In this document: piece after piece, positions 50,077 to 57,982 of the stretch
Layout of the letters: every line of letters starts with the position of its first letter
Position numbering within the stretch: the stretch's first letter is position 1
From: an uncultured Oscillospiraceae bacterium
Lineage (GTDB): Bacteria; Bacillota; Clostridia; Oscillospirales; Oscillospiraceae
NCBI GenBank assembly: GCA_944386845.1
Contig: CALXCP010000007.1
Span: forward strand, 1 to 60,754
Direction: 5' to 3'
DNA length: 60,754 bases
Program-made: the position numbers and the translations under genes
Notes under the pieces: model-generated
Seen by the model: the letters and a program-made list of their open reading frames with translations, nothing else
Databases searched by the model: none
What the model was told of the DNA's origin: nothing

Positions 50077-50832
50077 TCAGCGCCGGGCGCGGAGGAACTC
50101 CTCCGCCAGGGCGGCGTAGGCCTCCGCCCCCCGGGAGGCGGGGTCGTAGGCGCAGATGGGCTTCCCGTGGCTGGGGGCCTCGGACAGGCGGACGTTCCGG
50201 GGGATGACGCTGGCGTACACCTTGCCGGGGAAGTGCCGCTTGACCTCCTCCGCCACCTGGAGGGACAGGTTGGTGCGCCCGTCGTACATGGTGAGCACCA
50301 CCCCCTCCAGGGTCAGGGACGGGTTCAGCGACTTCTTCACCAGCCGCACGGTGTACAGCAGGTCGCTGAGCCCCTCCAGGGCGTAGTACTCGCACTGGAC
50401 CGGCACCAGCAGGCTGTCGGCGGCGCACAGGGCGTCCAGGGTGAGCAGCTCCAGGGAGGGGGGGCAGTCGATGAAGATCTCATCGTAGTTCCCCGCCAGC
50501 AGGGACAGGGCGTCCCGGAGCCGGAACTCCCGCCGCTCCATGCCGATGAGCTCCACCGTGGCCCCGGACAGGGCCTTGTTGGCGGGGAGCAGGTCCCCCC
50601 ACGGGGTGGACACCACCGCCTTGGCGGGGTCGGCGTTGTCGATGATGACGTCGTAGATGCTGGGGCTGGCCGACTTGTCCACCCCGAAGCCCGAGGTGGC
50701 GTTGCCCTGGGGGTCGAAGTCGCACACCAGCACCCGGCGGCCCAGCTGATGCAGGGCGGCGGCCAGGTCGACGGTGGTGGTGGTCTTGCCCACCCCACCC
50801 TTCTGGTTGACGACGGCGATGGTTTTTGCCAT
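50077..50832 (-). CDS. parA: Chromosome partition ATPase ParA (Soj)
   Basis: Deviant-Walker ATPase of 251 residues that drives ParB-origin complexes and affects DnaA in Bacillus. The P-loop is VNQKGGVGKTTTTVDLA, the A' motif DFDPQGNATSGFG, and FIDCPPSLELLTLDAL follows. The C-terminal part has VIPRNVRLSEAPSHGKPIC, the Soj-specific end. It has its own promoter at 50922-50951 and sits downstream of noc. Confidence 0.97.
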   Translation of the reverse strand: MAKTIAVVNQKGGVGKTTTTVDLAAALHQLGRRVLVCDFDPQGNATSGFGVDKSASPSIYDVIIDNADPAKAVVSTPWGDLLPANKALSGATVELIGMERREFRLRDALSLLAGNYDEIFIDCPPSLELLTLDALCAADSLLVPVQCEYYALEGLSDLLYTVRLVKKSLNPSLTLEGVVLTMYDGRTNLSLQVAEEVKRHFPGKVYASVIPRNVRLSEAPSHGKPICAYDPASRGAEAYAALAEEFLRARR

Positions 50833-50921
50833 GGTGCACCGGTCCTTTCTCCCGCCGCCGGAGAGGGGACGGGCTGCGCCGGCGGCCCGGGGGAACGCCC
50901 CGCGCCGCTCCGGCAGAGCCT

Positions 50922-50951
50922 ATTATACAACGGGGGAGCGGGGCATTTCAA
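50922..50951 (-). promoter_or_regulatory. Promoter of parA-parB
   Basis: On the minus strand, TTGAAA (50951-50946), an 18-bp spacer and a perfect TATAAT (50927-50922), 90 bases from the parA start. Confidence 0.78.
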
Positions 50952-50993
50952 CTGTTTTCTCCCGCCGGGGGAAACAAAAGAAGCCGGGGCGGG

Positions 50994-51009
50994 TGTTTCA
51001 TGTGAAACA
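50994..51009. promoter_or_regulatory. parS-like palindrome 3
   Basis: TGTTTCATGTGAAACA matches 15 of 16 bases of Bacillus parS, the best site here. It is 20 bases past the end of noc, upstream of the parA promoter. Confidence 0.8.
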
Positions 51010-51029
51010 TCCGCCCCGGCCGGGGGGAG

Positions 51030-51830
51030 CTAATTCCGCCGGCTCTTGGGCAGGCGGATGGTGAGCAGGATGGCGTCCTCCTGATCCTGCCGCTGGCAGC
51101 AGGCGTCCACCCCGGCGGACCGGATGAGCTCCAGGCCCCGGGAGACCGTGTTCAGGAAGAGCCGCACGTCCCGGATGATATAGGTGGGCTTCCGGGCGGG
51201 GGGAGGAGGGGGCTGGAGGAGGGACTGGATGTACTCCTCCGTCTTCGCCACCGTCAGATCGTGCTCGATGATGTGGGACAGGGCCCTTCTCTGTGTGTCC
51301 GGATCCTCCAGCCGCAGCAGGGCCCGGGCATGGCGCTCGGAGAGGCGGTGGGCCCGGAGCGCTTCCACCACCCCGGGGTCCAGCCGGAGCAGCCGCAGCT
51401 TGTTGGCCACGGCGGGCTGGCTCTTGCCGATGCGCCGGGCCACCTCCTCCTGGGACAGCCCGTAGCTCCGGACCAGCCGGCCAAGGGCCACGGCCTCCTC
51501 CCACCAGTCCAGGTCCCGGCGCTGGAGGTTCTCCACCAGCGCCAGCAGGGAGGAGGCCTCCCGGTCCACCCGGAGCAACAGGCAGGGGACGGCGGTCAGC
51601 CCCGCCAGCCGGGCGGCCCGGAGCCGCCGCTCCCCGGCCACCAGCTCATAGCCCTCCGCCCCCGGCCGCACCGTCAGCGGCTGGAGCACCCCGTGTTCCC
51701 GGATGGAGTCGGCCAGCTCCTCCAGCCCCTCCGGGTCGAAGTCCTGCCGGGGCTGGTCCGGGTTGGGCCGGATGTCGTCGGGGGAGAGGAAGAGGAGCCT
51801 GTCCTCCTCTTTTTTGCGGAACAGCGCCAT
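51030..51830 (-). CDS. noc: Nucleoid occlusion protein Noc (ParB-like)
   Basis: ParB paralogue that blocks division over the nucleoid. It has 266 residues. The ParB/Noc core shows PNPDQPRQDFD, IREHGVLQPLTVR, AGERRLRAARLAG and GKSQPAVANKLRLLRLDPGV. The end RDVRLFLNTVSRGLELIRSA and LTIRLPKSRRN matches the Noc C terminus (Bacillus RDTRIAMNTI, TIRIPK), so Noc is favoured over a second ParB. The N-terminal tail is short (MALFRKKEEDRLLF), shorter than the Bacillus membrane-binding leader. ATG 51830 follows AAAGGGGTG. Noc and ParA/ParB are adjacent, as in Bacillus. Confidence 0.9.
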   Translation of the reverse strand: MALFRKKEEDRLLFLSPDDIRPNPDQPRQDFDPEGLEELADSIREHGVLQPLTVRPGAEGYELVAGERRLRAARLAGLTAVPCLLLRVDREASSLLALVENLQRRDLDWWEEAVALGRLVRSYGLSQEEVARRIGKSQPAVANKLRLLRLDPGVVEALRAHRLSERHARALLRLEDPDTQRRALSHIIEHDLTVAKTEEYIQSLLQPPPPPARKPTYIIRDVRLFLNTVSRGLELIRSAGVDACCQRQDQEDAILLTIRLPKSRRN

Positions 51831-51952
51831 GGTCACACCCCTTTTCGGGGATAGATTACCATAATATGGCAGAACATGCCGTCGAAACCCGTCCGAAACA
51901 GAAATTTTACAGGCCGCCCCGCAAAGGGAGCCGAAGATCCTTCCTCCCCCGA

Positions 51953-51982
51953 TTGACGGCGGGGCGAGGGCTGTCGTATAAT
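51953..51982 (+). promoter_or_regulatory. Promoter of the alanine-racemase-like gene
   Basis: TTGACG (51953-51958), an 18-bp spacer and a perfect TATAAT (51977-51982), 57 bases from the chosen start. It is divergent from noc. Confidence 0.8.
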
Positions 51983-52038
51983 GGGAGCAAAGGCAAAAAC
52001 GACCCGCGGGACGGGCGGGGGAAAGGCGGGTGGGCCCC

Positions 52039-53103
52039 GTGAAAAAGCTCATCATCGAAAAGGCCGCGGTGAAGCACAACGCCGCCGTCCTCAAGGAGAG
52101 GGCGGGCAAGAGCGCCATCTACGCTGTGCTCTCCGGGGACGGCGGGGGAGCCGGCCTGGTGGAGCTGGCCAGGCTGCTCCGGGGAGAGGGCATCGGCCGC
52201 TTCGCCGTGTCTGAGCCGGCGGAGGCCGCCGCCCTGCGCAAGGCGGGCTTCGTGGACGAGGAGATCCTCATGCTCCGGGCCACCACCGACCCGGAGGAGC
52301 TGGAGCAGCTGGTGGACCTGAACGTGGTGTGCACCGTCAGCTCCATCGAGACCGGCGCGGCCCTCAACGGGGTGGCCGAGGCCCGCTCCACCGTGGTGGA
52401 GGCCCATCTGCAGGTGGACACCGGCCTGGGCTTCGGCGGCTTTTTGGTGGACGAGCCGGACAAGATCCTGCTGGCCTACCGCTCCCTGTCCAACGTGGCC
52501 ATCTCGGGCATCTACACCCAGATCCAGGGGACCACCAAACAGGAGCGGGCCCAGGCCCAGCTGGCCCTGTTCGACGAGATGCTCTCCCTCATCCACAAGG
52601 AGGGCTTCGAGACGGGCACCGTCCACGTGGCGGGGTCCTACGCCCTGCTCCACTTCCCCGGCGTGGGCCGGGACGCGGTGCGGGCAGGCTCGGCCATCCT
52701 GGGCCGCTGCCGCCGCGCCCGGGGGGACGGGCTGCAGACGGTGGGCACCGGAGAGACCGCCATCTCAGAGACCCACTGGCTCCCCAAGGGGCACACCGTG
52801 GGCACTCAGAAGCTCGTCCACCTGCGCCGCCCCACCCGGGTGGCGGTGCTGCCGGTGGGCTATCAGAACGGGCTGGGAGTGGAGCGCCACCGGGCCGAAG
52901 GGCTCTGGCAGCGGCTCCGGGCCGCCCTGGGCCGCCGGCGCTTCGCCGTGCGCATCGAGGGGCAGCGGGCCCCGGTGATCGGCGACATCGGCGCGATGCA
53001 GACCCTGGTGGACGTCACCGATCTGAAGTGCTCCGCCGGCGACGTGGCCCAGTTCGACATCGACCCCGCCTTTGCCAAGGGCCTCACCCGGGAGTACCGG
53101 TGA
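52039..53103 (+). CDS. Alanine racemase-like protein lacking the PLP lysine
   Basis: 354 residues with the overall alanine racemase (fold type III PLP) plan: an N-terminal barrel start KLIIEKAAVKHNAAVLKERA, the substrate region LQVDTGLGFGGF, VHVAGSYALLHFP, a racemase-like VLPVGYQNGLGV and C-terminal beta domain VIGDIGAMQTLVDVTDL. But the lysine that binds PLP in the AVVKANAYGHG motif is replaced by Leu 31 in IYAVLSGDGGGAG, the Arg of DTGMGR is Phe, and the MDQ near the C terminus is AMQ. It may be catalytically dead, bind a ligand, or use another residue. GTG 52039 is preferred over 52030 by ribosome-site spacing. It has a strong promoter. Confidence 0.85.
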   Translation: MKKLIIEKAAVKHNAAVLKERAGKSAIYAVLSGDGGGAGLVELARLLRGEGIGRFAVSEPAEAAALRKAGFVDEEILMLRATTDPEELEQLVDLNVVCTVSSIETGAALNGVAEARSTVVEAHLQVDTGLGFGGFLVDEPDKILLAYRSLSNVAISGIYTQIQGTTKQERAQAQLALFDEMLSLIHKEGFETGTVHVAGSYALLHFPGVGRDAVRAGSAILGRCRRARGDGLQTVGTGETAISETHWLPKGHTVGTQKLVHLRRPTRVAVLPVGYQNGLGVERHRAEGLWQRLRAALGRRRFAVRIEGQRAPVIGDIGAMQTLVDVTDLKCSAGDVAQFDIDPAFAKGLTREYR

Positions 53104-53113
53104 GGTCTGGGAA

Positions 53114-53146
53114 GACGCCGCCCGCCCCTGCGGGGCGGGCGGCGTC
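53114..53146 (+). other. GC hairpin after the racemase-like gene
   Basis: A perfect 15-bp stem (53114-53128 with 53132-53146, loop TGC) without any T run. It may slow decay or stop transcription weakly, but it is not a typical terminator. Confidence 0.5.
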
Positions 53147-53243
53147 CGCGCCCGGGGGGACGAAGGACTCAAATGGGGAGACTCTGGGATAATAATAGGA
53201 GGAAGAGCGGCGCTCCGTCCGGGGCGCGGAAGGAGGCGGGCCC

Positions 53244-54176
53244 ATGAACCTGCAGCATCTGAAGTACGCCGTGGAGGTGGCGCGGTCCCAGTCCATCTCC
53301 CGGGCTGCCGAGACCCTGTATCTGAACCAGCCCTACCTCAGCCGGGCCATCCGGGAGCTGGAGGGGGAGCTGGGCATCGAGATCTTCCGCCGCACCTCCC
53401 GGGGGGTCATCCCCACGGAGCAGGGGGAGGAGTTCCTGGCCCGGGCCAGGGGCATCCTGGACCACGTGGAGGAGGTGGAGGACCTGTACAAGGTGAAGCG
53501 GAGAGAGGTGCTCCGCTTCCAGGTGGCGGTGCCCATCGCCTGCTATATCTCCCAGGCCTTCGTCGCCTTCGCGGGGGAGCAGACAGGCCGGCAGATGATA
53601 AAGATGGACTACTATGAGACCAACGCCATGACCGCCATCGACCGGGTGGCCGACAACCAGTGCAACCTGGCCATCATCCGCTATCAGGACCACTTCCGGG
53701 ACTATTTCCTGCGCTATCTGGACAGCAAGGACCTGATCTGTGCCCCCATCTGGCAGTTTGAGTACCACCTGATCATGTCCCGGGAGAGCCCGCTGGCGGG
53801 CAGGGATCCGGTGACCGCCGGCGACCTGGAGCCCCTCATCGAGATCAGCCACGGGGACCCCGCGGTGCCCACCCTCCCCGTCTCGGTGATGCTGGAGATG
53901 CGCCGGAAGGAGCAGAGCCGCCGGGAGATCGTGGTCTATGAGCGGCAGAGCCAGTTCGAGCTGCTGTGCGATATCCCGGAGACCTATATGTGGGCCTCCC
54001 CCACCCCGGGGCGGGTGCTGGAGATGTTCCCCCTCATCCAGAAGCGCTGCCCCATGCCCGAGAACCGGTACACCGACGCCCTGATCTACCGCAAGGGCTA
54101 CCGCCTCAGCCGGATGGACCAGCAGTTCATCGACCAGGTCCGCAGGGCGGTGGCGGAATTTCAGGGGCAGGAGTGA
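53244..54176 (+). CDS. LysR-family transcriptional regulator
   Basis: Regulator of 310 residues. The HTH is typical: MNLQHLKYAVEVARSQSISR, then AAETLYLNQPYLSRAIRELE and GIEIFRRTSRGVIPTEQGE, covering residues 1-65. A linker helix (about 66-90) leads to the ligand-binding region (about 92-300), with MDYYETNAMTAIDRVADNQC and IRYQDHFRDYF. The inducer is not predictable. ATG 53244 has AAGGAGG. It is flanked on both sides by hairpins and ends before a tandem pair, so it is probably a single-gene unit; no clear partner gene is divergent from it. Confidence 0.9.
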   Translation: MNLQHLKYAVEVARSQSISRAAETLYLNQPYLSRAIRELEGELGIEIFRRTSRGVIPTEQGEEFLARARGILDHVEEVEDLYKVKRREVLRFQVAVPIACYISQAFVAFAGEQTGRQMIKMDYYETNAMTAIDRVADNQCNLAIIRYQDHFRDYFLRYLDSKDLICAPIWQFEYHLIMSRESPLAGRDPVTAGDLEPLIEISHGDPAVPTLPVSVMLEMRRKEQSRREIVVYERQSQFELLCDIPETYMWASPTPGRVLEMFPLIQKRCPMPENRYTDALIYRKGYRLSRMDQQFIDQVRRAVAEFQGQE

Positions 54177-54179
54177 GAC

Positions 54180-54224
54180 GCGATGGCCGCCGGCCCGCGC
54201 AAGGGGCGGGCCGGCGGCCATCGC
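54180..54224. other. 18-bp perfect hairpin after the LysR gene
   Basis: A perfect 18-bp stem (54180-54197 with 54207-54224) directly after the stop, with no T run. It precedes the terminator at 54236-54268. Together they make a tandem structure between convergent genes. Confidence 0.55.
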
Positions 54225-54235
54225 GGCAGAGCTAT

Positions 54236-54268
54236 GGGGCGCGGCCGCCGGCCGCGCCCCGGTTTTTT
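54236..54268 (+). terminator. Terminator after the LysR gene
   Basis: A perfect 10-bp stem (54236-54245 with 54251-54260) and six T after GG (54263-54268). It is convergent with the phosphatase gene on the minus strand. Confidence 0.85.
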
Positions 54269-54275
54269 CTGCGCC

Positions 54276-55382
54276 TCAGTCCCACCTCAGCCGCCCCCGG
54301 TACCAGCCGGTGACGCCGTGCCTCTTGGCCAGCGCCCCCCGGGAGGTCTCCTGGACGATGGACAGCCGGTCGCCGGCGGCGACGGGCAGCTCATAGTCGG
54401 TGGCGTCCTCGCAGGTGGTGAACCGGGCGGCCGGGTCCTTGAGGTAGCGGGTGAGTATGTCCATCTCGTAGCCGCTGGCCGTGTGGCGGCAGCGGGAGAA
54501 CTCGGGCCCCGGCTCCAGCACCTCCACCTCGTGCTCGCTCCAGCGGATGTTTTTGGACCGGACGGAGCCCATCTGGTCGTCCAGCGCCGTGGCCACCGGC
54601 CGGCCGTCATAGGCGGTCCAGGTGAAGTCCTGGCTCCGGGCGTCGGGCAGCAGCAGGGCGTTGAGCTGCCCGTCCAGCTTCAGCACGCAGCCCCCGTCGA
54701 TGCTCACCAGGTGCTGGCTCACGTCCACGATGGGGGCGGCGCTGGGGATCTCGGGGCGGTAGAGGGTCACCGGCCAGTGGCCCACCACGCACCAGCGCCG
54801 GAAGCGGCGGCCCTGGCCCCGGAAGTCGTCGTTCTTCATGCAGTGCCAGGCGTCCAGCGTCTCGGGCCGGTCCTCGTCGGAGACGCCGCCGTGGACGAAC
54901 AAAAGCTCCGGCGTGCGCACCACGGTGGGCAGGTCCCGGAGGAACTCCAGCTCGGGGGCGAAATGCTCCCGCACCGCCCGGCGCAGCCGGGCCAGGTCGT
55001 CCAGGGTGTCCGCCCGGTCCAGACCCAGCGCCGCCCCCATCTGCCGCAGGGTGCTCTGGGGCCGCACCGAGAGGTAGCGCAGGAAGAAGGGGGCGTCCCC
55101 CGACCCGTCCCCGAAGGCGAACTCGGGGATCATGTCGTCGCAGTTGCCCGCCACCGGGTACACCGTGTGGGTCCGGCACAGCTCCATGATGAAGCGGAGG
55201 GTGTCCAGGCTCTGGGCGCCCTTCTCCACCATGTCCCCCACCAGCACCAGGATGTCGTCCCGGGAGAAGCCGATCTTGGCCAGCAGCCCCTTCAGGAAGG
55301 GGAGGTTGCCGTGGATGTCGCTGACGGCCACCACCCGCCGGCGTGGCGGGAGGACCGTGTCCTGTACCCTGGGCAGTCTCAC
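54276..55382 (-). CDS. Calcineurin-like metallophosphoesterase
   Basis: Predicted phosphatase of 368 residues. Metal ligands of the family are in order: AVSDIHGNLPFLKGLL, VGDMVEKGAQSL, VAGNCDD, then VVGHWPVTLYRPE (GH) and VDVSQHLVSIDGG; a partner VHGGVSDEDRP also occurs. After about residue 270 the protein is less conserved and ends in a short SH3-like strand set (LSIVQETSRGALAKRHGVTG). It resembles PrpE/ApaH-like protein phosphatases, but the substrate is not proven. GTG 55382 overlaps the prmA stop as GTGA, so the two are coupled. Confidence 0.88.
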   Translation of the reverse strand: MRLPRVQDTVLPPRRRVVAVSDIHGNLPFLKGLLAKIGFSRDDILVLVGDMVEKGAQSLDTLRFIMELCRTHTVYPVAGNCDDMIPEFAFGDGSGDAPFFLRYLSVRPQSTLRQMGAALGLDRADTLDDLARLRRAVREHFAPELEFLRDLPTVVRTPELLFVHGGVSDEDRPETLDAWHCMKNDDFRGQGRRFRRWCVVGHWPVTLYRPEIPSAAPIVDVSQHLVSIDGGCVLKLDGQLNALLLPDARSQDFTWTAYDGRPVATALDDQMGSVRSKNIRWSEHEVEVLEPGPEFSRCRHTASGYEMDILTRYLKDPAARFTTCEDATDYELPVAAGDRLSIVQETSRGALAKRHGVTGWYRGRLRWD

Positions 55383-56323
55383 CGGGCCCGCGCCTCCAGC
55401 GCCGCCCAGCCGTTCTTCTCCCGCCGCCCGGTCACCCGCAGGCCGTTCCTCTCTATGGCGGCGGCCACCTCGTCCACCCGGCTGTCGATGATGCCGGAGC
55501 ACAGGAAGACGCCCCCCGGGGCCAGCAGCCCGGGCACCCGGGCGGACAGAGGGATGATCACGTCGGCCACGATGTTGGCCAGCACCAGGTCGTACCGCTC
55601 CCGGCCCAGCCGGGCGGCCAGGGCCCGGTCGCCCAGCACGTCCCCCGCCCGGACGGTGAGCCGGTCCCGGCCGATGCCGTTGAGGGCGGCGTTGGCATAG
55701 GCCACGTCCACCGCCTTGGGGTCGATGTCCACCGCGGCGGCGCTGCCCGCCCCGAGGGCCAGGGCGGCGATGGACAAAATGCCGCTGCCGCAGCCCAGGT
55801 CCAGCACCCGGCAGCCCGGCGTCACCGCCTGCTCCACCCCGGCCAGGCACAGCTGGGTGGAGGCGTGGGACCCGGTGCCGAAGGTGAGGCCGGGGTCCAG
55901 ATAGACCGGCGTGCGGCCGCCGGGCACCGGCTCGTCCCGCATCCACTCCGGGACGATGTACAGCCGCTCCCCCACCGTCAGGGGCTTGTAGTATTTCTGC
56001 CAGCTGTGGGCCCAGTCGTTCTCCCCCAGCACCGCGGTGGTGTAGGGCAGGTCGATCCCCCGCAGGTAGCCGGCCAGCTGCTCCCGCCCCGTCTCGTCGT
56101 CGGTGACGTAGAACTTGACCCGGGCCACCCCCTTCATCCGGTCCAGCAGCTCCTGGTCCACATAGTCCCAGTACTGCCGGTTCTCCTCCAGAAAGCGGCG
56201 GAACTCGGTCTCGTCTTCGATGACCAGGCCGGTCATCCCGTTGGCCATGAGCCTGGCGGAGACCTCCTCCAGCCCCTCGTCGGTGGTGTCGATGGCCACC
56301 TCCAGCCACTTGCTGTCCTCCAT
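55379..56323 (-). CDS. prmA: Ribosomal protein L11 methyltransferase
   Basis: SAM-dependent methylation of L11. It has 314 residues. The methyltransferase fold is seen in VLDLGCGSGILSIAALALGA, VDIDPKAVDVAYANAALNG and LVLANIVADVIIPLS; LDPGLTFGTGSHASTQLCL is the PrmA hallmark. An N-terminal L11-binding domain (about 1-110) begins WLEVAIDTTDEGLEEVSARL. ATG 56323 follows AGGAGG. It is translationally coupled to the phosphatase gene downstream. Confidence 0.95.
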   Translation of the reverse strand: MEDSKWLEVAIDTTDEGLEEVSARLMANGMTGLVIEDETEFRRFLEENRQYWDYVDQELLDRMKGVARVKFYVTDDETGREQLAGYLRGIDLPYTTAVLGENDWAHSWQKYYKPLTVGERLYIVPEWMRDEPVPGGRTPVYLDPGLTFGTGSHASTQLCLAGVEQAVTPGCRVLDLGCGSGILSIAALALGAGSAAAVDIDPKAVDVAYANAALNGIGRDRLTVRAGDVLGDRALAARLGRERYDLVLANIVADVIIPLSARVPGLLAPGGVFLCSGIIDSRVDEVAAAIERNGLRVTGRREKNGWAALEARAR

Positions 56324-56430
56324 GGCGCGCCCTCCTGTCCGTGTCGTCGTTATCCCTATTGTACCCTGCCCGGCCCCGTCCCGCAACCCCTTTTCCTGTG
56401 GAGCCGCCCTCCCGGCGGCCCGGCGAAAAA

Positions 56431-56444
56431 GTTTCCCGGGATCG
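56431..56444. promoter_or_regulatory. Noc-binding-site-like sequence (weak)
   Basis: GTTTCCCGGGATCG matches 10 of 14 bases of the Bacillus Noc site ATTTCCCGGGAAAT, including the full TTTCCCGGGA core. It lies upstream of the miaB promoter. Confidence 0.35.
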
Positions 56445-56457
56445 GCCCGGGGCGGGC

Positions 56458-56486
56458 TTGTCTTTTTTTCCGGGAAATGATAAAAT
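56458..56486 (+). promoter_or_regulatory. Promoter of miaB
   Basis: TTGTCT (56458-56463), a 17-bp spacer and TAAAAT (56481-56486), 43 bases from the miaB start. The -10 lies inside ATGATA-AAA-TATCAT, an inverted repeat at 56477-56491. Confidence 0.75.
56465..56478. promoter_or_regulatory. Noc-binding-site-like sequence (better)
   Basis: TTTTTCCGGGAAAT matches 12 of 14 bases of the Bacillus Noc site. It is within the miaB promoter spacer, so a bound protein could also repress miaB. Confidence 0.45.
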
Positions 56487-56528
56487 ATCATATTCTGAGC
56501 CCGGCGTGTCCGGGGAGGAGAGAAGAGC

Positions 56529-57962
56529 TTGAACACCGTCACCACCACCATTCCCCGGGAGGAGATCCACCGGCAGCTGGCGCTGTGCCGCCGGGCGGGG
56601 GAGCTGCTCCCCCACGGCCCGGGCCGGCCCGCCGCCTTCGTGGACACCTACGGCTGCCAGCAGAACGAGGCCGACTCGGAGCGGCTGCGGGGCTACCTGC
56701 GGGAGATGGGCTGCGCCTTCACCGACGACGAGGGGGAGGCCGACCTGATCCTCATCAACACCTGCGCCATCCGGCAGCACGCCGAGCAGCGGGTGCTGGG
56801 CAATGTGGGGGCCCTGGTCCACACCAAGCGCCGCCGGCCGGGGCAGGTCATCTGCCTGTGCGGCTGCGCCATGCAGCGCCCCGGCATGGCCGAGCAGATC
56901 CGCCGCTCCTACCGCCATGTGGACCTGGTCTTCGGCCCCCACGCCCTGTGGCGCTTCCCCCAGCTGCTGCTGCGGGTGCTGGAGGAGAAAAAGCGGGTCT
57001 TCGACACGGAGGACAGCCCCGGCTCCATCGCCGAGGGCATCCCCGCCGTGCGGCAGAGCGGCCTGAAGGCCTGGGTGTCGGTGATGTACGGGTGCAACAA
57101 CTTCTGCTCCTACTGCATCGTGCCCTATGTCCGGGGGCGGGAGCGCTCCCGCCGGCCGGAGGACATCCTGGCCGAGGTGGAGGCCCTGGCCCGGGCGGGC
57201 TTCCGGGACATCACCCTGCTGGGGCAGAACGTGAACTCCTACGGGAAGGACCTGAGGCTGGGGGTGGACTTCGCCGACCTGCTGGAGCGGGTCAACGCCG
57301 TCCCCGGCGACTTCCGCATCCGCTTCATGACCAGCCACCCCAAGGACGCCGGGGAGAAGCTGTTTGAGACCATGGCCCGCTGCGAAAAGGCCGCGCCCCA
57401 CTTCCACCTGCCGGTGCAGTCGGGGTGCGACCGGGTGCTGGCCGCCATGAACCGGGGGTACACCCGCGGGCAGTACCTGGACAAGGTCCGCCGGCTCCGG
57501 GCCCTCATCCCCCACATCGTGCTCACCTCGGACATCATCGTGGGCTTCCCCGGGGAGACCCGGGAAGAATTTCTCCAGACCCTCTCCCTGGTGGAGGAGG
57601 TGGAGTACGACGCCCTGTTCACCTTCCTGTTCTCCCCCCGGCCGGGCACGCCGGCCGCCGCCCTGCCCGACCCGGTGAGTCCCGAGGAGAAGCAGCGTAA
57701 CTTCCAGGAACTGGTGGACGCCCAGAACCGCATCTCGGCGAAAAAACACGCCGCCTATGTGGGCACGGTGCAGCAGGTGCTGGTGGACGGCGTCTCCGGC
57801 GACCCGGAGCATCCCCTCACCGGCCGCACCCCCGGCGGGCGGCTGGTCCACCTCACCGGGGACGCCGGCCCGGTGGGCTCCCTCATCCCCGTGAAGATCA
57901 CCGGCTCGTCCACCTGGGCCCTGTTCGGCGCCCCGGCGGACGCCGATCCTGACAACAACTGA
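56529..57962 (+). CDS. miaB: tRNA-2-methylthio-N6-dimethylallyladenosine synthase MiaB
   Basis: Radical-SAM methylthiotransferase acting on A37 of tRNA. It has 477 residues. The N-terminal UPF0004 domain has the cluster cysteines (VDTYGCQQNEADSERLRGYL, NTCAIRQHAEQR, CLCGCAMQRPGM), the radical SAM motif is GCNNFCSYCIVPYVRGRERS, and the C-terminal TRAM domain begins about 400. A TTG start at 56529 with GGAGGAGAG upstream is used. It begins the miaB-DUF1648-mutS transcript. Confidence 0.97.
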   Translation: MNTVTTTIPREEIHRQLALCRRAGELLPHGPGRPAAFVDTYGCQQNEADSERLRGYLREMGCAFTDDEGEADLILINTCAIRQHAEQRVLGNVGALVHTKRRRPGQVICLCGCAMQRPGMAEQIRRSYRHVDLVFGPHALWRFPQLLLRVLEEKKRVFDTEDSPGSIAEGIPAVRQSGLKAWVSVMYGCNNFCSYCIVPYVRGRERSRRPEDILAEVEALARAGFRDITLLGQNVNSYGKDLRLGVDFADLLERVNAVPGDFRIRFMTSHPKDAGEKLFETMARCEKAAPHFHLPVQSGCDRVLAAMNRGYTRGQYLDKVRRLRALIPHIVLTSDIIVGFPGETREEFLQTLSLVEEVEYDALFTFLFSPRPGTPAAALPDPVSPEEKQRNFQELVDAQNRISAKKHAAYVGTVQQVLVDGVSGDPEHPLTGRTPGGRLVHLTGDAGPVGSLIPVKITGSSTWALFGAPADADPDNN

Positions 57963-57982
57963 TCACAGGAGGTCTCCCCGCC

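Noticed and set aside
53114-53146. Possible terminator after the racemase-like gene
   Set aside because: The stem is strong, but there is no T tract on either strand, so it is listed only as a hairpin.
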